Part shown: positions 61,313 to 64,000 of the stretch, in pieces
Layout: every line of letters starts with the position of its first letter
How positions within the stretch are numbered: position 1 is the stretch's first letter
NCBI GenBank assembly: GCA_046233135.1
Contig: JBJXHN010000001.1
Span: 1-64,000, forward strand
DNA length: 64,000 nt
Direction of reading: 5' to 3'
Source: JBJXHN01 sp046233135
Lineage (GTDB): Bacteria > Pseudomonadota > Alphaproteobacteria > Rhodospirillales > Rhodospirillaceae
Made by a program: the position numbers and the translations under genes
Notes under the pieces: model-generated
What the model was told of the DNA's origin: nothing
Seen by the model: only the letters and a program-made list of their open reading frames with translations
Database searches by the model: none

Positions 61313-62289
61313 TACTCGGCGGCTTCCTTGGCGGCTTGGGCGGTGGCGGCGTCGCGGGCGGCGGCCTGTTCGGTGACATGGATGAAGACGTCATCCAGCG
61401 TCGGTTCCTTCACCGCCACGGCCGTGATTTCCGCGCGGAAGCGGTCCAGCACGGCATCGATCATCGGCACCGGTCCGGACTCGCCGATCTGGTCGATCCG
61501 CAGTTCGTCCCCGTGGCGTGTCGGCTGAACACCCAGCACCTCGGCCAGGCGCGGCGCCAGGGACACCGGGTCGTTGGCGGTCACAACCAGCATGTCCCGG
61601 CCCAGTTGACGGCGCAGGGCGGCGGGGCTGCCGTGGGCCAGCAGGTGGCCGTTGCGCAGGATGGCCACGCTGTCGGCGTCTTCGGCTTCCGAGAACACGT
61701 GGCTGGTCATCAGCACGGTCATGCCCCGTTCCTTTTGCAAAGCGCGCAGGGCATCCAGGAAAGCGCGGCGGGCGGCGGGGTCGAGGCCGGTCGTGGGTTC
61801 GTCGAGCAACAGCACCCGGGGCTGGGTCATCAGGCACTTGGCCAGTTCCACCTGTCGGGCGAGACCGCCCGACAGGGTCATCACCTTGTCCCCCAGGCGA
61901 TCCTTCAGGCCGGTCCAGGACAACGCATCATCCCGCCGGGCGGTCAGGGTGGCACCAGACAGCCCGTACAGGCGGCCGTGAAGGTCCAGGTTCTCGGCCA
62001 CGGACAGGTGCTTGTCCACGGCCGGCGACTGGAAGACCACGGCCATTGCCCGGCGCACGGCCGCCGGGGCGCTGCGGATATCATGGCCGGCAATGGTCAC
62101 GCTGCCCGCCGAGGGTTCGGCCAGGCCGCAGAGAATGCGGAACAGGGTGGATTTACCGCTGCCGTTGGGGCCGGCGAGGATGGTGAAGTGCCCTTCCGGC
62201 ACCTCCAGCGTCAGGTCGTGCAAGGCACGGCGGGCCGCCTGCTTGCGGCTGCCGGGGTAGACATGGGCCAGGCCCTGAATGCGGATCAT
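61312..62289 (-). CDS. ABC exporter ATP-binding protein
   Basis: 325 aa. Walker A GPNGSGKST (about residues 41-49), a divergent signature LSGGLARQVELAKCL, Walker B RVLLLDEPTTGLDP and the H-loop TSHVF are all present. A C-terminal extension of about 80 residues is DrrA/NodI-like. It overlaps the CDF gene by 4 bases and the permease by 1, so metal exporter and ABC exporter form one operon. No regulator is adjacent. Confidence 0.9.
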   Translation of the reverse strand: MIRIQGLAHVYPGSRKQAARRALHDLTLEVPEGHFTILAGPNGSGKSTLFRILCGLAEPSAGSVTIAGHDIRSAPAAVRRAMAVVFQSPAVDKHLSVAENLDLHGRLYGLSGATLTARRDDALSWTGLKDRLGDKVMTLSGGLARQVELAKCLMTQPRVLLLDEPTTGLDPAARRAFLDALRALQKERGMTVLMTSHVFSEAEDADSVAILRNGHLLAHGSPAALRRQLGRDMLVVTANDPVSLAPRLAEVLGVQPTRHGDELRIDQIGESGPVPMIDAVLDRFRAEITAVAVKEPTLDDVFIHVTEQAAARDAATAQAAKEAAE

Positions 62290-63425
62290 GAGGCTGTTCC
62301 GGGCGGGGGTGAGCAGGAAACGGGCGAAGCGGGATGGTGAGCGTGCGAATGGTCGTGATCATGAGCATGATCGTGGTCGTGATCCTGTCCGTGACCGGGG
62401 GGGCGGCCGTCGTCGGCCGGGGCGGGGATATGGTCGCAGGATCCGGGGTGGTCGGGGCAACTGGCCCGCTCCACCTGGATGACCGAATGGCGCACGCCCC
62501 AGCGGTCCACCAGCCGGTCCTTGGCGGTGGACAGGCTGGCGTCGGGATCGGCGTCGGCATGAATTGTCAGGTGGAAGGTGACCAGCGGGCGCTCGGGCGT
62601 CAGGCTCCAGGCGTGCAGGTGGTGAACCTGGGCACCGCCGCCAAGCACGCCGGCCAGATCGTCGGCCAGGTCGGTCAGCCTCAGGCCGGCGGGGGCGCCT
62701 TCCACCAGGACATTGCCGCTTTCCCGTACCACCGCATAGCCGGAGCGGGCGATCAGCAGGGCAACGCCCATGGACAGCAGGGGGTCGATCGGGGTCCAGC
62801 CGGTCAGCATGATGATCCCGGCCGCCGCAAGGGCGGCCACGGAACCGAGCAGGTCGCCCATGACGTGGGCGGCGGCGGCACGGGTGTTCAGGTCCTGCCC
62901 ATGGCCGCTGTGCCCGCCATGGCCGTGCCCCCCATGCCCGTGAGAACCGTGGCCGTGCCCTCCGTGGCTATGGCTGTGGCCGCTGCGGCTGAGGATGCGC
63001 CAGGCGACGACATTGACCACCAGACCCAGGGCGGCGACGGCCATCATCGGCGCGCCCATCACCGGCTGGGGGTCGATCAGGCGGGGAATCGCCTCGGCGA
63101 CGATCCATGCCGCCAGCACCAGCAGGGCGAGGCCGTTGACGAAGGCGGCCAGCACCTCCATCCGGTGCAGGCCGTAGGTGCGGTGCTGGTCGGCGGGGCG
63201 CAGGGCCAGGGTCATCGCCCCCAGCGCCAGGGCCAGCGAGGCGGCGTCGGACAGCATATGCGCCGCATCGGCCAGCAGGGCCAGCGATCCGGTCAACAGA
63301 CCTCCCGCCACCTCGGCTCCCATGAAGCCGGCGATGAGGAAGAAGGCGATGGCCATGCGCTTCCTGCGCCCGTCGGTGCGGGAGGAGGAGGCAGAGGGCG
63401 CGGATGTGGGCGTTGCGACTGACAT
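62286..63425 (-). CDS. Cation diffusion facilitator (CzcD/ZitB-like) with His-rich loop
   Basis: 379 aa. Six membrane segments with the HxxxD sites of Zn-CDF pumps: LLADAAHMLSDA in TM2 and AAAAHVMGDLLGS in TM5. A cytoplasmic His/Gly loop (about residues 150-178) and a C-terminal His/Asp tail both suit Zn2+ or Co2+ buffering. Zinc export is the best guess. First gene of the CDF-ABC operon, with prfC starting 323 bases away on the other strand. Confidence 0.9.
   Translation of the reverse strand: MSVATPTSAPSASSSRTDGRRKRMAIAFFLIAGFMGAEVAGGLLTGSLALLADAAHMLSDAASLALALGAMTLALRPADQHRTYGLHRMEVLAAFVNGLALLVLAAWIVAEAIPRLIDPQPVMGAPMMAVAALGLVVNVVAWRILSRSGHSHSHGGHGHGSHGHGGHGHGGHSGHGQDLNTRAAAAHVMGDLLGSVAALAAAGIIMLTGWTPIDPLLSMGVALLIARSGYAVVRESGNVLVEGAPAGLRLTDLADDLAGVLGGGAQVHHLHAWSLTPERPLVTFHLTIHADADPDASLSTAKDRLVDRWGVRHSVIQVERASCPDHPGSCDHIPAPADDGRPPGHGQDHDHDHAHDHDHSHAHHPASPVSCSPPPGTAS
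62905..62990 (-). repeat. In-gene His/Gly repeat of the CDF loop
   Basis: Tandem (GGC)CA(C/T)-type codons spell SHGGHGHG units in the cytoplasmic loop between TM4 and TM5. Such loops bind zinc and set transport affinity in CDF proteins. The number of units can vary between strains. Confidence 0.75.
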
Positions 63426-63747
63426 GCTCCCTCATATATTGGAAGGCGCCGTCCAGCGGAAGACCCGAGAGACTGCTGCTTTCGGGTGGCCCCGGTCATC
63501 GCCCGCCCTTTGGACGGCTGTTCAACCGGCATTCCAACAGCTGTTCAACGAGCCTTCAAAAGGCATCGTGGGGCGAGCGGGGGTGAATACCGCGCGCGTT
63601 TTGTGGCAAGGGAAAGGCAAAAAATCCCTGGCCTTCGGGCGCAGGGTCCGACAGAGTCCCGGCCTTCCCGCCTTCCATGGCAGACAAAAGCCGGTCCGCA
63701 TGGGTTCCCTGTCCGGGAACCGGGGCCGCACGGAGACCAGACGACCC
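63426..63747 (+). other. Intergenic region before prfC
   Basis: 322 bases between the divergent CDF and prfC starts. There is a direct CATTCCAACAGCTGTTCAA-like block with internal CAGCTG near 63530-63545, and GC-rich sequence otherwise. I see no clear promoter pair and no gene. Confidence 0.3.
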
Positions 63748-64000
63748 ATGAGTACCCTCGAGTCCGAAGTGGCGCGCCGGCGCACCTTCGCCATCATCTC
63801 CCACCCCGATGCGGGGAAAACCACGCTGACCGAAAAGCTGCTGCTGTTCGGGGGTGCCATCCAGATGGCCGGCGCGGTGAAGGCGCGCGGCGAAGCGCGG
63901 CGGGCACGCTCCGACTGGATGAAGGTGGAGCAGGAGCGCGGGATTTCGGTCGCCTCCTCGGTCATGAGCTACGGCTGGGACGGCTGCAACTTCAACCTGC
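63748..64000 (+). CDS. prfC: Peptide chain release factor 3, N-terminal part (partial)
   Basis: The first 84 residues are in the window; the rest runs off the edge. The G1 motif HPDAGKTT (AIISHPDAGKTTLTEKLLLFGGAIQ) and the switch region with SDWMKVEQERGISV and ASSVMSY match RF3, not EF-G or LepA. RF3 is a GTPase that removes RF1/RF2 after peptide release. GGAG lies upstream of the ATG. Confidence 0.93.
   Translation, partial: MSTLESEVARRRTFAIISHPDAGKTTLTEKLLLFGGAIQMAGAVKARGEARRARSDWMKVEQERGISVASSVMSYGWDGCNFNL

Overview
This window is GC-rich chromosomal DNA, very probably from an alphaproteobacterium of the Rhodospirillales type. The evidence is a C4-pathway 5-aminolevulinate synthase (hemA), an anaerobic coproporphyrinogen oxidase (hemN), a dxs-tlyA junction, two chemoreceptors, two diguanylate cyclases, and a BigR/SqrR-type sulfide regulator next to a sulfide:quinone oxidoreductase. 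The assignment rests on gene content and protein style only; the window holds no rRNA. I found no tRNA, insertion sequence, prophage or CRISPR array.

Layout. 1-3.4 kb: end of dxs, tlyA and a Cache chemoreceptor behind a structured leader. 3.4-9.1 kb (minus): sppA-MFS, and fabI-aroC-AhpD-like. 9.2-16 kb: YihY-type membrane protein, a second chemoreceptor, a CbpA-like co-chaperone, pdxH, an FieF-like metal exporter and a broken methyltransferase remnant. 16-22.6 kb: sulfide locus (BigR-type repressor, SQR, DUF2892 protein) divergent from an RND efflux pair, with a palindrome lying over both predicted promoters. 22.6-34.5 kb: cAMP-type-domain Na+/H+ antiporter, APH/P-loop kinase fusion, tandem USP, PAS-GGDEF cyclase, class I aldolase, PadR-like regulator and an NMT1-domain GGDEF cyclase. 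34.5-44.3 kb: saccharopine-dehydrogenase-like/SDR pair, SRAP DNA-crosslink protein, hemA, YHYH protein, thioredoxin-NHL protein, USP, pyrE and a crotonase.

44.6-49.0 kb is the most remarkable segment: five co-directional genes for an HMA2-like protein, a GxxxG-rich membrane protein, a PQGY-repeat low-complexity protein with a hydrophobic helix, a P1B-type ATPase with SCA in place of CPC, and a membrane-anchored ferritin-like protein. This matches the logic of ferrosome (fez) iron-storage-organelle clusters, with two additions (PQGY protein and anchored ferritin-like protein) that may be new components.

49.0-54.7 kb (minus): a copper/silver efflux operon (small His-rich periplasmic protein, CusB fused to CusF, CusA, CusF). 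54.7-64 kb: hemerythrin-receiver protein, hemN, hydroxypyruvate isomerase, DUF454, USP, a rhodanese/TusA divergent pair, a CDF exporter with an ABC-2 exporter in one operon, and the start of prfC. Overall the region is rich in metal, sulfur and redox homeostasis. Many genes sit in tight ATGA-overlap operons.
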